NCBI GenBank assembly: GCA_001599935.1
Contig: BCIJ01000010.1
Location: 564,956-628,955 of the forward strand
Origin: Holtermannia corniformis
Taxonomy: Eukaryota > Basidiomycota > Tremellomycetes > Holtermanniales
Direction of reading: 5' to 3'
Length of the DNA stretch: 64,000 nt
In this document: one piece after another, positions 23,414-35,319 of the stretch
Layout: every line of letters starts with the position of its first letter
Numbering within the stretch: position 1 is the stretch's first letter
Translations under genes and position numbers: made by a program
Notes under the pieces: generated by a model
Database searches by the model: none
What the model saw: only the letters and a program-made list of their open reading frames with translations
What the model was told of the DNA's origin: nothing

Positions 23414-26218
23414 ATGAAGAACAGGTCCGTGTTGACGCCCTCGAGGCTCGGCAAGATGAGTTCCCAAGAGTCGAGCGCCATCAACCACGACGCAGCAGCG
23501 CCCAAGAAGCGGAGGCACAACGTCGGCAAGGCGTGTGAAAACTGTCGCCGGCGGTGAGTCGGTGAGCCCAGTCAGGTGCACGCTCATCCTGGCCGTAGGC
23601 GAGTAAAGTGCGATGGGATCCAACCCCACTGTGGGACATGCAAGGTGTACAATGTGCGTGGGTTCGTTGCGATGAATTCACAGCTGACTCGGCCAGGACG
23701 AGTGCTCGTGGGATCCAAAGGGTGATCTTCGCAAACCGCTCTCGCGCCAGCAAGTCGATGCGTTGCGCACCCGCGTCGACTTGCTCGAACGCATGCTCCG
23801 TGACAACGGTCTCGACCCGAGCTCGGCCAAGCCAGACGACGAGGCAGGGCCAAGTCGCCGGCGACACGAGTCCGCCATCGGCACCAGTGCATCACCCTCG
23901 GAAGACGCAAATGATCCCAGAGACTGGTCGCAGAGCCACTTGGTACGTGGTCGCACCTGCCCACGCCGTGCTGACACTGGCAGGTCGAGCACGACACTGG
24001 CGACTTTCAAGTCTACGGCCCGACGTCTGCGTTTCGCCATCTGCGCAGCAACAGCATCCACGAGGATCGCAAGCCGTCACCCGACTCGCGCGTGTACCCT
24101 GATGGGTCATCCCCGGTCAACGTACAGCACGACTTTCGACACTATCTCCCGCCCGAGGTTCATCTGACCGAAGAGCAGCACGAGACCGCCATCGACCGCT
24201 TCTTTCGCTACTATGCGTGCTGGGGTGCGTTGCTGCACCGTCGGTGACTTGGCTGACACTACACAGGTCAGCGCAGCCACCCGATCCTGTTTCGCGAAGA
24301 CATGCAACTGGCTCTCACGGGCACAAAGACGGTCCACTATTCGCCCGTACTGCACAATGCCATCCTCTCGATCGCGCTCTGCTTTACCGACGGCGAGCCG
24401 TCTCTACGCACGCCAGCAACCCGCCGCATCTTTGTCGCACAGGCGAAAAAGTATGTCGACTCGGAGGCAATGAACCCAACGGTCGCGACGGTCCAGGGCT
24501 TGGCCCACCTCGCGAGCTACTGCAGCCTGGCCGCAGAGCACAACCTCGGCTGGCTCTACATCGGCATGGCACTCCGCTGTGCTCTGGCTCGTGAGTCGGT
24601 GCGTCTCATAGGGACGCAAGCTGACCAACCCAGTCGGGCTCAACATGGACTGCGCGCCAATGCTGCGAGCCGGCAAGATCACCGAGGGGCAGGCCCGAGA
24701 GGTCAGTCGCTTGGTTCGACCGAGTCGAGCTGACGACACAGCGCAATGTGACCTACTGGACGACGTTTATCCAAGAGGGCCTGTGGGCTCCATACATCGG
24801 CCGTCCCGTCTCGCTGCCAGAGCACACGTATGTTCGCCACTGCTGATAGTCACAGCTGACCAGCGCAGAACACTACTCCCCACTGTTGATCACCAGCTCG
24901 ACAGCCTGCTTTGGACCCCGCACGACGTTCCCGGCCGGCACATTGAGCAGCCGCTCAAAGCTCAACCGAGCATGATCAGCTCGACATTCGTGGCCACCGT
25001 CAAGCTCATGGAGATTGGAGCGAGGATCATGAACACGCTGTGAGTAGGTCTGTTGCGTGCGGGCACAGCTAACGAAGAAGCTATGGGATCAAGGCCGACA
25101 TGGCCAACCTGACCCGCTCGGGCGTGATCAACGAGATCAGGTGGGTTGACAGGACCACTTGCCTTGCTCGCTGACTCGACAGCCTCGCCCTGAGTACCTG
25201 GCTCAGCGACCTCCCGCCAGCGGTCACGCTCAACTCGCACGGGAAAAACGCACTGCCGCACATCCTCATGATGCACATGAGCTGGGCTTGGCTCGTCATC
25301 CTGCTTCACCGGCCGCTGTACCGCCCTCGTGCGCCTTTGCCCGGCAAGGACAAGGGTCAGGATGCAGCCAGCTACAACGCCGCCATGGCCGTCAAGGTCG
25401 GTTGGCACTCGGCCGCCCGAGCTGACGATTCGCAGCACTGCGACCGCGCGGCAATCCAGATCATCACCTTGCTCCAGACATGGCACCGGCTGCATGACCT
25501 CCGCTTTACCCCACCCACGGCGCTGCAGGTTGGTTCCACGTACTCCACCCAGACCCGGCTGACTGTTCCAGGCCTGCTTTGTTGCCGGCACGACCCACCT
25601 GCTATCATTCGCCTCGGCTCGCACGGAAAAGAAAAAGGCCGATGCGCTCAGCCGCGCGCAAGACTGTGTTCGGCTCATGGGCTACATGGCCGTCAGCTGG
25701 CCGGCCGCGGCGCAGAGTCAAAAGTTGCTCGAGGATCTGCTCAAAGAGTATGGCATGACCTCGCCTAATACGACCCAGTCGGTGGTTACGGATGGGGAGC
25801 AAAGTGCACAGACCACGGCCGTCCAACCGTATGTTCCTCCAGCGCCGCCGTCCCAACCTCAGGAGCCGCTGCAACTCTCCAATCTCATAATCACCGACGC
25901 CCAACAACCACCGCTTCCGCCAATGTACCTGCAGCCAGAGATCTACCCGCCGTTATCCTACCCTCTGCCGCCTCCGTCGAGGTCAGTTTCGGCCGCGACA
26001 GACTGCGCTGACAACGCAGCTCGTCGCAATACCCTCCGCCGCAGCAGTACGACTTTGCCATGCCCTTTGGCAACTATGACTTTGCCTTGCCGCAAGTCGA
26101 TCACGCCGATTGGGACGTGCATGCGTTTGCCAACGAGCAGTACACGCAAGCCATGTTCGACCACATCATGCTACCGCACCACGAGCAGAGCCAAGCGGGG
26201 TATCCACCGCCGAGGTGA
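23414..26218 (+). CDS. Zn2Cys6 fungal transcription factor
   Basis: Binuclear zinc-cluster regulator. The DNA-binding domain spans the first intron: KACENCRRRRVKCDGIQPHC then GTCKVYNDEC, i.e. C-x2-C-x6-C-x6-C-x2-C-x6-C. A linker and short coiled coil follow (VDALRTRVDLLERMLRDNGL), then the fungal-specific regulatory domain (AIDRFFRYYACWGQRSHPIL, VLHNAILSIALCF, YCSLAAEHNLGWLYIGMALR). The C-terminal tail is rich in Pro, Gln and Tyr with acidic/aromatic stretches, like an activation domain. Two in-frame ATGs are possible: 23414 and 23456 (MSSQESSA). About ten short introns. It is convergent with two tandem P450 genes, so local control of them is plausible but not shown. Ligand and target sites unknown. 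Confidence 0.9.
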
Positions 26219-26314
26219 GGTCGGCCGTGGTTGTAACATGTGATGTACTAGTATGCTTGTACTGCGACTGCCAGGGTACAAAGTTGGAGGCATCATTCGC
26301 ATCATGACGTTGAT

Positions 26315-28522
26315 CTACGCAGCCGCGCGCCGCGTCAAGCAGAGCTCATACTTGCCCGGCTTGATCGTGACCGTCTCGGTCGTGTCCAGCACTCTTGCGC
26401 GCTTCTGCTCGAGACTCTCGGCTTTGAACGCGGGCACGACATCGAGGCTATAGTCATGCACAATGTGCGCCAGGAGGCACACCATTTCCACTGTGCGAGT
26501 AAGCAAGTGTCCGTCGATGGACGACGGACCTTCGGCAAACTTGCGACCGGGGCAGCCGCGCTGACCGGTGGAAAACGCAAACAGGTCTTCGCGCGCGGTC
26601 TTTGCGAGGAAGCGTTCGGGCTTGAACGCTTGCGCATCCGTCCAGATGTGGGCTGTTTAGTCAGGCAGGTACTTTGAAGCGCAGCTTGCGTACGGTTGTG
26701 CCCTGCGAGCGATCAGCCCGCGCACACCGGCCGTCCGATCACTTACCCATTGCTGGCATGTCAAAGACAAGCCGGCTGCCTTTTTCAATCACCACTTGAC
26801 GCTGCGAGACGACACCGTTTGCATCCCAGGTCGTGTATGGGACCGCAATGTCGACCACGGCGTACTTGGCGACGTTGAGCAAGACGTCCCGGAGACGCAG
26901 GGTCTCGCGGATGCACGCAAGGGTGTAGGTCAGGCTGGGATAGTCGCGGTACGACTGCGATATGAGCATTGACTGAGGCAAAGCAACGTACCGGCTCGTG
27001 ACCTGCAGGCCAGACGTTGGCAACCTCGGTCAGCACCTTTGCCTGCTCAGCCGGATACACGGCAAGGAGGCCGAGGCACATGGCCAGTCCCATTGCGCTC
27101 GTCTCGTGTCCAGCGCTACAACTAGTCAGTCAAAGCTGATTAATCAGAGCGACTGACAACAGGAGGAGGACTGCGATCGTTAGCGCGATCGGTAGCAAAG
27201 CTCACCAATCTTGGACGTACACATGTTGCCACAGACTTCCGACTCTTGCAACCCTGCACGCTTGCCCCCTTGGCGCTCGGCCTCGATCTGTGCAGCGACG
27301 AGAGCGGCAAACATTTGATTCGGCTTCTTGTCCAGACCATGAGAGGCGAACAGCGCGTCGAGTTCATGGCGCTTGCCGCGGACAAGGTTGGTGAGGTGAA
27401 AGTCAAACGCCTGCCTTGCACGGTAAAGCCGGCGTAGTCCACTGAGAGCTGAGCATCGTCCGACCTCACGAGCCACTCACGCTCCAATGTGTATGTGATG
27501 GAGCACAAACTGCCTCGTTTTAGCTATAGCGTTGCTCGGCCGCGCCGACTTGCCTTTGGGACGACAGCTAGTGGCAGCAGGTACGAGTCGACGGCGTCCA
27601 GAGCTTCTGCAAAGCTCACTGCGGGCGTCAGTCAGTCCACAAACACAGCTGCTACCGACTCTGCGCGTTGTCGCTTGACCTCTCGATGACATAGGGGCTG
27701 AAAGGTGTGAGTGGTAGCACCGGGGGATTTGACCAACATGTCCAAACCAAAGCCGACATCACCTGAGAGCGTCAGAGGTGTCGTGGTAAAACGTTAACAG
27801 ACCGAGAACAAGCAAAGCGACCTGATGGAGTCAGCCCGGCCTGGACGCAGCCCACCCACCCTTGACATTGCGCGCGTCGGATCCTTGATGATGCCACCTT
27901 GGGGGGTGATGCCCTCCTCTTGCTCGAGCCGGTGATACGTCTTCTCCATCGATATCCAGACGGCGTGATTGATCTGCTCGCTAAAGGTGTGCTTGATGAC
28001 CTCGCGATGGCGCTTCCACTCGGCGCCGTCGGTACTGAGCAGGTTCTCCCCAAATTCGCGCGCAAGACGCTGACGCGGCCCTTGGTGCGGCTTCGGGAAG
28101 AGCGTTGGGCGGGCGGCGATAAAGTGTGCCGTGACTGGAGAGCCGACAGCGTAGGTAGGCACCGTCGAGACCAGTGAAGTCGTTCGAAGGAGGTCGCTGC
28201 GGTGATCCTCGTACTCTGCGGGTCAGCGCAGGTCGAGGTCAGCTCACTCACTCTTCCAATGCTCGGTGACGGTCATGTTCTTCATTGGAAAGAGGTACGG
28301 GATATGCAGTCGTTTTCCGCGAAGTGGGCTTGCAACGATCGGAAAGGCAGAAGTCCACCCTGGGACATGACGATTGTGCTGCGTCGTCAGCGCGAGTGGC
28401 TAGCCGAGCTCGCTCACCGTGTTCAGCCTGAGCTGTGCGAGTAGGAACCAGGCGAGCCAAGCTGCAGTACAGGCTGCGGCGAGCAGAGTTGGTAGTTGGT
28501 ATGCGTCCATGAGAGCGAGCAT
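26315..28522 (-). CDS. Cytochrome P450 monooxygenase, tandem copy 1
   Basis: Haem-thiolate monooxygenase anchored by an N-terminal membrane helix (LLAAACTAAWLAWFLLAQL). Starts at 28522 or 28510 are both possible. Seen: VPGW near the start, EWKRHREVIKHTFSEQIN (C-helix W-x-x-x-R), AGHETSA in the I-helix (A-G-x-E-T), CIRETLRLR in the K-helix (E-x-x-R), and the haem loop FSTGQRGCPGRKF with the cysteine ligand. The end KPGKYELCLTRRAAA is followed by TAG. About nine introns. Same family as the neighbour copy, with matching intron positions around the PGW and haem regions. Substrate unknown. No reductase gene is nearby, so it would rely on the genome's common P450 reductase. Confidence 0.9.
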
Positions 28523-28782
28523 GCTGGCGTGGGCCGACGTCGGCCGACCTATGTCAGTCCTGCCACCAGATGAGATGGTCAGAGCAACCCGAGTCAGTCC
28601 TGAGATGGGCATGTCAGCATCATCGCAAGCGCAGCCAAGAGGCTTGTCAGGATCGGCTCGCCGGTAAGCGTAGTTTCACGGCGGAGCGATCTGCCCGGGA
28701 AGCGGTGGAAAGCCGGAAAGGACAACGGCACTCGAGATTACATCACCAGCGTGACTGTACGGTCCGCAACTCATATCGGATC

Positions 28783-31041
28783 TCACGACCGCTTGGTGAG
28801 CTTGAGCTTGTACGGCGGGGGAGTGAGCGTCATGCCCTCTTTCATGTTGAGGACGCGCGCAGCGATCTGTTGTGGCGTCTCGCCGGCAAAGTCGGGCTCG
28901 ATGGAGACGTGGAACTGGTGGATCAGGTGGGAGACGAAGCAGACCATCTCGACTGAGATGAGTTAGTAAAATGAGGGTGGGGACGCCACGCACCCTCGGA
29001 AAACTTCTTGCCGATGCATCCGCGTTGACCGGACGAGAACGCAAAGAAGGCGTCGCGCGGCCAATCCTTGTCGAGGAAGCGCTCGGGGCGGTACGTCTCG
29101 GGGTCCGACCAATAGTGGGCTGCGATGTGAGTCTGCCGATCGATGAGCTAGATCTAGCTCACGGTTGCGGGCTGTCGGGCGTCAGCGCGGCACCAGTGGA
29201 GACGGTACGCACACATTGCGGGCTGGTCGACAATGACAAAGCTGCCCTTCTCGACGAGCGCCTGGTGCTTTGTGACATTGCCGGCGTCATCCCAGGTCGA
29301 GTACGGGATCACCACGTCCTCCATTGCAGCCTTGGGCGTGTACAGCACGATATCGCGCATGCGCAAACCTTCAAACAAGCAGGCGAGAGTGTGCGTCAGG
29401 AGGGGAAAGTCGCGGTAGGACTGCGCGTGTCAACTGCCAAGGCTTGGCTTTGATAGCTCGGGGTTGGAGACGTACCGGCGTGTGTCCGTCGGGCCATACG
29501 CTGGCAATGTGTCGGTAGAGCTTGTCTTGTTCGTCTGGGTAGGTTGCAAGAAAGGTGATGCAGACCGAGATGGCGTGCGAGCTCGTCTCGTGGCCGGCGC
29601 TGGACGGTTGGTGCTGCGGTTGGCGGATGCTGACGACTCACAGGAGCAAGATGACTGCGGCGGGTTAGTCGATTGATGGGTCTCGCGATAGACGTACACA
29701 TGTTGCCATTCACATCGTCCTCGCTGAGCCCAACCAGGCCCTTGCTGGTACCTGCCGCCCGTTCCGCCTCGATCTGCGCACGGACGAGAGCCTCGAACAG
29801 CTGGCTCGGCTTGGAGTCGTCGTCAATACCGCTACGCTCGATTGCAGCTCGCTTCTCCCGTGCTAGGCGAAACAGGTGGGCGTGGAGAGACTTTTTCGCA
29901 GCGTAGATCCGGCGGTGGCTGTCAAGGTGAGTTGCTGGCTGATGCAGCTCGAGCGACGCACGACTTCCAGGGCGAGTTGCGGAGGACGACCTAGGGCGGT
30001 CAGGCTTGGGCAAGGCGAGGTAGCGACTGACCTCTGGGACGAGCACGATCGGGACGAGGTTGCGGTCGACAATGTCCATGGCTTCTTCAAAGTTGACTGC
30101 GGGTGTCAGTTCGCATGATGCACAGCTCGGCGTCGACTCGCGCTCCGTCTCGCTGTCCGAGGGCGGGACCCGCCATGGCCTGGGCAGCGTCAGTACGCTC
30201 CGGGCTGCTTGACGCACATCTGGAAGCCAAACCCGGTGTCGGCTGGGAGGTCAGCGCTCGAAGTTTGCTATTGAGCACGCACATATCACCAGGAGCGTCA
30301 ACTGGCAGAGCTGTCAGCCTGGCGACAAACGCAACAGCACGCACCCGTGTCACTGCCCACTCGAGGTTGCGCACGATCCCTCCCTCGTCGCCGATCGCCT
30401 CGCTCTGCTTCATCACGAGCCACGCACGCTTCATGGCTTCCCACACGGCACTATTAACCCGCTCGCTGAAGCAGTGCTTGACAACTTCGCGGTGACGCTT
30501 CCACTCGTGGCCTTCGGACAGGACGAGGTTCTGGCCGTACATTGCGATCGACTGATAGAGCCATTCCCATACTGGCTTTTGCAGAGCGACCGGCCGGGCG
30601 GTGAGAAAGTGGGCCGTCTGCGGGGAAGACGTGACGTAGGTCGGGTGAGGAGAAGTGAGCGAGGTGGTCGCAAGCAGGTCGGACCGCGCGGCGGCATACT
30701 CTGCTAGTCTCAGCACGGTGCAAGCCAAGGCTCGCGCACAGACTCTTCCAGGGATCGTTCAGAGTCATGTTTTTGGTTGGGTAAACGAACGGGATATGGA
30801 TCCCCTCACCGCGCATGGGGTGGATAGGGACCGAGATGACAGAGTACCAGCCGGGAAGGGTGCGAGTACGCTGCGAGTGTCAGACGCCGGTGGGACTAGC
30901 CAGCGGCCGACTTGCCCAGTTGACGGCGAGCTGGGCGTACGCAAACGGGACGAGCTTGGCGATGACGACGGCTGCGAGCAGGGTGTAGATTGCATAGGGC
31001 GCCTTGTCCACCAGCGTGAAGAGTGAGTCTTGCAGCAGCAT
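28783..31041 (-). CDS. Cytochrome P450 monooxygenase, tandem copy 2
   Basis: Paralogue of the adjacent P450 in the same orientation. Membrane anchor MLLQDSLFTLVDKAPYAIYT and AAVVIAKLVPFAYAQ; then LPGWYSVISVPIHPMRGEGI, EWKRHREVVKHCFSERVN, AGHETSSHAIS (I-helix), a K-helix with E-G-L-R (E-x-x-R) and the haem loop FSSGQRGCIGKKF. Aligning it to copy 1 at A-Q-L...P-G-W requires the first intron to run from GCAAGT to CGCAG, i.e. a GC-AG intron; a plain GT donor would lose the frame or drop three residues. Ends KLKLTKRS, stop at 28785-28783. About ten introns. Substrate unknown; copies 1 and 2 are well diverged, so the duplication is not recent. Confidence 0.9.
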
Positions 31042-31683
31042 GTTGTGGTTGCTAGTCAGCCAAGCCGAAGCAGACGCCGGGATTCGCAGTCGGATGGCCT
31101 GCGTCGGTCAAGAAGCATGGGCGCAGGCACCCATCGCCGGCGCGGTCTCTGTTCCAAACGGATGAGATGCCGCGCGGGTCAGCAGGGCGAGTCAGTCTAG
31201 GTCAGTGCGGGTCAGTCGACTGTATCGGCAGAGGGATGAGCCCGGTCGCGGTCAGGGATGAGCGCTCGATCTCCTTTGGACTAGCCGGGTGGCACAGCGT
31301 GTGGCGGATGCATCCTATCCCGCTGTTGATCACGTCGTCCTCCACGGTTGTCTCTGCGGCCAGTGAATGCAATGCACGCAGCATGGCTGTACCATATGCA
31401 CTTGATCGCATCGTACATCGTGTGCTCGCGCTAACCGGCACGCACACACTAAAGTTGACTGCCTAACCCCCACTGTCGGCGTTATCTCTGCGAAAACTGC
31501 GAAACTCCGGTGGTGCGTCGCCGGACCTGCCCTCCGCCGCCGTCGAGTGAGCGTCGCCAGCGAGAGCATTCTCCTTCTCCCTTGCCATCCCCGACACACC
31601 ACAAGGAACGTCTGACGGATCAAAGCAGGCCACTGAAAAACACCCACTCGAAAACTTAAGAAAAAACTACAAAGACCCTCGAG
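31042..31683. promoter_or_regulatory. Divergent promoter region, P450 copy 2 / eS27
   Basis: 642 bp between divergent starts. No gene seen. A GTCAG-rich stretch lies around 31180-31220, and just before the eS27 ATG is an A-rich run (31657-31675), common before highly expressed fungal genes. No TATA or named regulator site that I would stand behind. Confidence 0.4.
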
Positions 31684-32981
31684 ATGGTGAGTGAGAGCAA
31701 TCGTGGGGTTGGGCGGATCGAGCGGCAACCGGTAGTGTTGGGGATGACCAGCGAGGATGGATGGTGCAGGGGACGGCAGTGGGAGTGCATGGCGTGAGAT
31801 CGGCGGCGGCGGCGTAAAGGCAAGACGTCGACAAAACGGCGACGACGCGAATCGTGTGACCAGTCGAGATGGGCACTGGTATGCCGGGCAACCGTTCAAC
31901 GCTCGACGCACCCTCCCGACCCACTCGCTCGCTACCACCACTCACTATCGCGTCAACTCTTCGCATCCATCATTCAAGCACATGCACCGTACCGATCACG
32001 CCATCGACGCTGCCGCCGACCCGCCACCGTTCCGCTGCTGCTGCTGCCACACCTCTTGCCTGCCGTCCATCACCTCTGTGATCTGTCCTCGGCTCGCCAC
32101 CCCGATTCCTTTGATGCCGTGCCCTGGATTCTTTTCGAGACCATACTGACCCAACTTAGACTCTCGCCGTCGACCTCCTCAACCCCTCGTCCGAGGCCCA
32201 GCTCCAAAAGCACAAGCTCAAGCGCTTGGTCCAGAGCCCCAACTCGTTCTTCATGGACGTCAAGTGCCCGGGCTGCTTCCAGATCACGTACGTGTCGTTT
32301 GTTACTGTCTGGCTTGAGGTCCGAGCTGGGCGCTGTGGCACTCGTATGCCTCGCTCCGTACGCGCCGCACGCTCTGGTCATGTTACCCTACGGCCGCCAG
32401 CACAATGTTGTCGAGCCTAGCACAATGTCGTCTTGAGCTCTCGCGCACAGCTTGACGGCGATGGTAGGACGCTTCGGTAGCTACGCACCGCCGCTATCAA
32501 TCCGTTCTGCTCGCCCTTGGGCATTTGCGCCGAGATCGATCGTTCGTCTGCTGCCCGGTATTGCGTAGGGCTCGCCATCATCACTGTCTATGCCGAGGGC
32601 ATAGGTGGACTGTGCACGCGCGCGTGCAGGTCGCGACGATTCACCCGCAGGTCGCCGCAAGCGATCAGGTATCCCTCGGCTCGTCTTGGGTTCACGCCCT
32701 CGGCATGAAGGGTTCCGCAGGCTCTACGTTAGCTCGCACAGCCCTGCACACCTTCACGACAAACGCGGTGCACTGTCTGCCCGCTCAAGTTCGTTGCCAA
32801 TGCTGACGTTGCACAGTGTCGTGTTCTCGCACGCCTCGACCGTCGTCCAGTGCAGCTCGTGCGCCACCGTCCTCTGCCAACCCTCGGGTGGTAAGGCCAA
32901 GCTCACTGAGGGTGAGTCTTTTCCTGGATCCCAGGACTGCGCTGACGTGTCGCAGGCTGCTCGTTCCGCCGGAAGAACTAA
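31684..32981 (+). CDS. RPS27: 40S ribosomal protein eS27
   Basis: Small-subunit ribosomal protein with a C4 zinc finger. The first exon is only the ATG (31684-31686). Intron 1 (31687-32159) is 473 nt; exon 2 (32160-32287) reads [11 protein letters not shown] through [20 protein letters not shown]; intron 2 (32288-32816) is 529 nt; exon 3 gives [20 protein letters not shown]; a 44-nt intron splits the glycine of LTEG; the last exon is CSFRRKN and stop. The four zinc cysteines are in KCPGC and QCSSC. The frame closes at every junction, and the length and ending match eS27 throughout eukaryotes. Its two large introns are ten times longer than others in the window, as often seen in ribosomal-protein genes, where they can carry snoRNAs or regulatory sites; none could be identified. 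Confidence 0.95.
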
Positions 32982-33179
32982 GTGCACCCGATCCACACTG
33001 CGATACCTTCGAGAGCACGCACGGTCGCACGAGAGGTTGTCATGGCATGGGACGGATGTGTATTGGTACATAGCGGGTCTGCATTCTCATAAAATCCATC
33101 ATCGTCATGCCCTCGAGCGCTTCGTCATACGCACCGGAGTTGCCACCGAACGTTGTCATTGCTGCTGCGCTCAACGACC

Positions 33180-34986
33180 ATGTCGCTAGCGACAGCAAGG
33201 GCTGCACAATGCCGGATACCATTGCTGCTAGGTACAACGGTAGCAAGGCGAGCCATAACCAGCAGCTCGAGCCTGCAACGAGCACCCCCGCCAAAGTGTG
33301 CGTCCACCGGCGGCATGACGACGCTGACATCGGGCAGATCCCAAGGGCTTTGTGAAGACACCGAGACCTCCAGCAAGGCCATCGCCTGCTCTTGCACATG
33401 CATCTGACCCGTACCAAGAGACGGACCCAGCTCGCACACCCGTCTACATCCCGTCCGACCCGCGGGGGGTACTGCACGACACGCATGGTGCCAGACGGCT
33501 GCTCGATAACAGTGCTCTGGTCGTCGTGAGGTGTGTAGCTATCGACTGTAGGCGAGGCTGACTAGTCAGACAATTGGAGATGCTCAACGTTTTCATGGGC
33601 GTGCGTTGATGCGGTGACACAGAACGCGGCTGACATGGTACAGTTTGAGCAGGCGAATCGATATGCCATTCTCTCTCCCGAGGTGAGCGGCTGCACTCTA
33701 AACGGATGTACTGACACCCCAGGGTGATCTTGTCGGCTAGTGGGTATCACCGCGTGAAGCAGGTGCTAATGACCGCAGTCTGGCCGAGGAAGAACGAGGC
33801 TTGCTGTCGACCGTCTCACGCCAAGCACTGCGCACACATCGGCCGTTTAGAAGTGTGGTCATGGACCGTGAGGGCAAGCCCGTTCTCTGGGTGCGTTTGG
33901 GTTGCATGGTAGATACTGCTGAAGCTCACAGATCCGTCGCCCTTTTGCATTCATCAACTCTCGCATCTTTGTGCATGCCGACGAGGGCGAGGGCGGCAGT
34001 CTGGTCGGCGAAGCTCAACAGTACGTCGACGCTGCAGCGGCCTTGCTAACGGCGCAGGCGTTGGCACCCGTGGCGTCGACGCTACGACCTGTTCCAGGCT
34101 CGCGGCACCGACGACTTTGCTCAGTTTGCCAAGATCGACAGCGGCTTTTGGGCCTGGGACTTTCACCTCAAGGATCAGGATGATCGTGCGTAGACAAGGC
34201 GTAGCTGGGCTGACGACGCAGACCTGATGGCGACAATCAACCGCAACTTTGCCGGGTTTGGGCGCGAGCTGTTTACCGATACGGGTGTGTTGTTGAGATT
34301 GGACTGAGCTGACCTTCAGGCCAATACGCTATTCGGTTCGACGCAGCGGGCCAAGAGCTCGCTTTGCCGGCTGGATCGAGCGCACATGTGCAGGGACAGA
34401 CGTTGATCCTGCCAGAGAAACACGTCGGCGGGTTGACGCTCGACCAACGGGCGATGGTACGTTGCTGAGCTGCTGGACGTGGGTTGACAGGCTAGACCTT
34501 GGCCACGGCGGTATCGAGTGAGTACCACGACGCTTTGGCATCGCTGCTGACGCCGCGCAGTCGACTTTGACTACTTTTCGCGACACTCGGGCAGCGGGTG
34601 AGTGTTCAAGGGTGGCCACCGGCAAGGCTGAACCTCACAGCGGCATGGGCTTCCCGTTCATGTTCTGGGGCGGCAGCGGCTCGGACCACAACGCGTCGAC
34701 ACCTGCCAACGCTGATGACAACGCTGGCATCTCTCCTGGCGTCCTCGGTGGTGTTGGCGCGGCAGGAATGGATCAACCTGCGCGAGGCGGACCTGAAGAC
34801 GACGCCTCGATCTACGGCCAGCAGGCGACCGATCCGCCACGAGCACCGGAACCACCTCGTTGGGACGAGCTCGATGCTGAAGACTTTGGCGATCGAGTCG
34901 AGGACGAGCCGGTCATGCAAGATCCATGGGAGCAAATGTTTGGCGAGGGTCAGGGCGGGGAGGACTGGGGAGGTGACGAGTGGTGA
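33180..34986 (+). CDS. Phospholipid scramblase family protein (Aim25-like, mitochondrial)
   Basis: Scramblase-fold protein. The start at 33180 gives a basic, Arg/Ser-rich presequence ([18 protein letters not shown], then RRAITSSSS) typical of mitochondrial import; a 40-nt intron (GTGCGT...GGGCAG) leads to [17 protein letters not shown]. The scramblase core follows: [79 protein letters not shown], then [20 protein letters not shown] and TLDQRAMTLATAVSIDFDYF. After the fold is a Gly/Asp/Glu-rich tail ending EDWGGDEW, longer than in yeast Aim25. About nine introns. Biochemical activity of the fungal mitochondrial members is not settled; the name follows the family. Confidence 0.9.
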
Positions 34987-35319
34987 GCGATGCATGTACC
35001 TCTACTCGAACACCACGGCGTCAGCCAAGTTGCCTGATGATGGCTCACGATGATGCAGGCGATAAAGCTGAGCGGCAGAGGATTGATGCATTGTGTCGCC
35101 GCCCAATCCCAATTGTAGAGCCGGAAGAGACCGGCTCGACAGCAGAAGGCGACTGAGCATTGTAGGTGTCTCGATGTTGGTGCACGACTGACACTGCGCA
35201 GGAGTTTGACTTCACGTTGACCTAGCCGAGATGTATACCCCTTGTGCGACGCACAGACTAGCGGCTTGAGCGTCCCTCCTTTCGAGCTTGTCAACTGCAA
35301 CGCACAGCATGCAACCACC
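34987..35319. other. Intergenic, scramblase / BTB gene
   Basis: 333 bp with no gene seen. It carries the scramblase 3' flank and the BTB gene promoter. The open frame covering 34950-35366 on the other strand has no host-like codon pattern or splice signals. Confidence 0.4.

Noticed and set aside
31687..32816. snoRNA inside the eS27 introns
   Set aside because: Looked for TGATGA/CTGA and H/ACA box pairs on the plus strand and found no convincing pair; a TGATGA occurs only on the opposite strand.
33040..33486. Long minus-strand open frame with a hydrophobic stretch
   Set aside because: It lies opposite the scramblase mitochondrial presequence and first intron. The plus-strand splice structure and homology explain the region; the minus frame has no conserved family.
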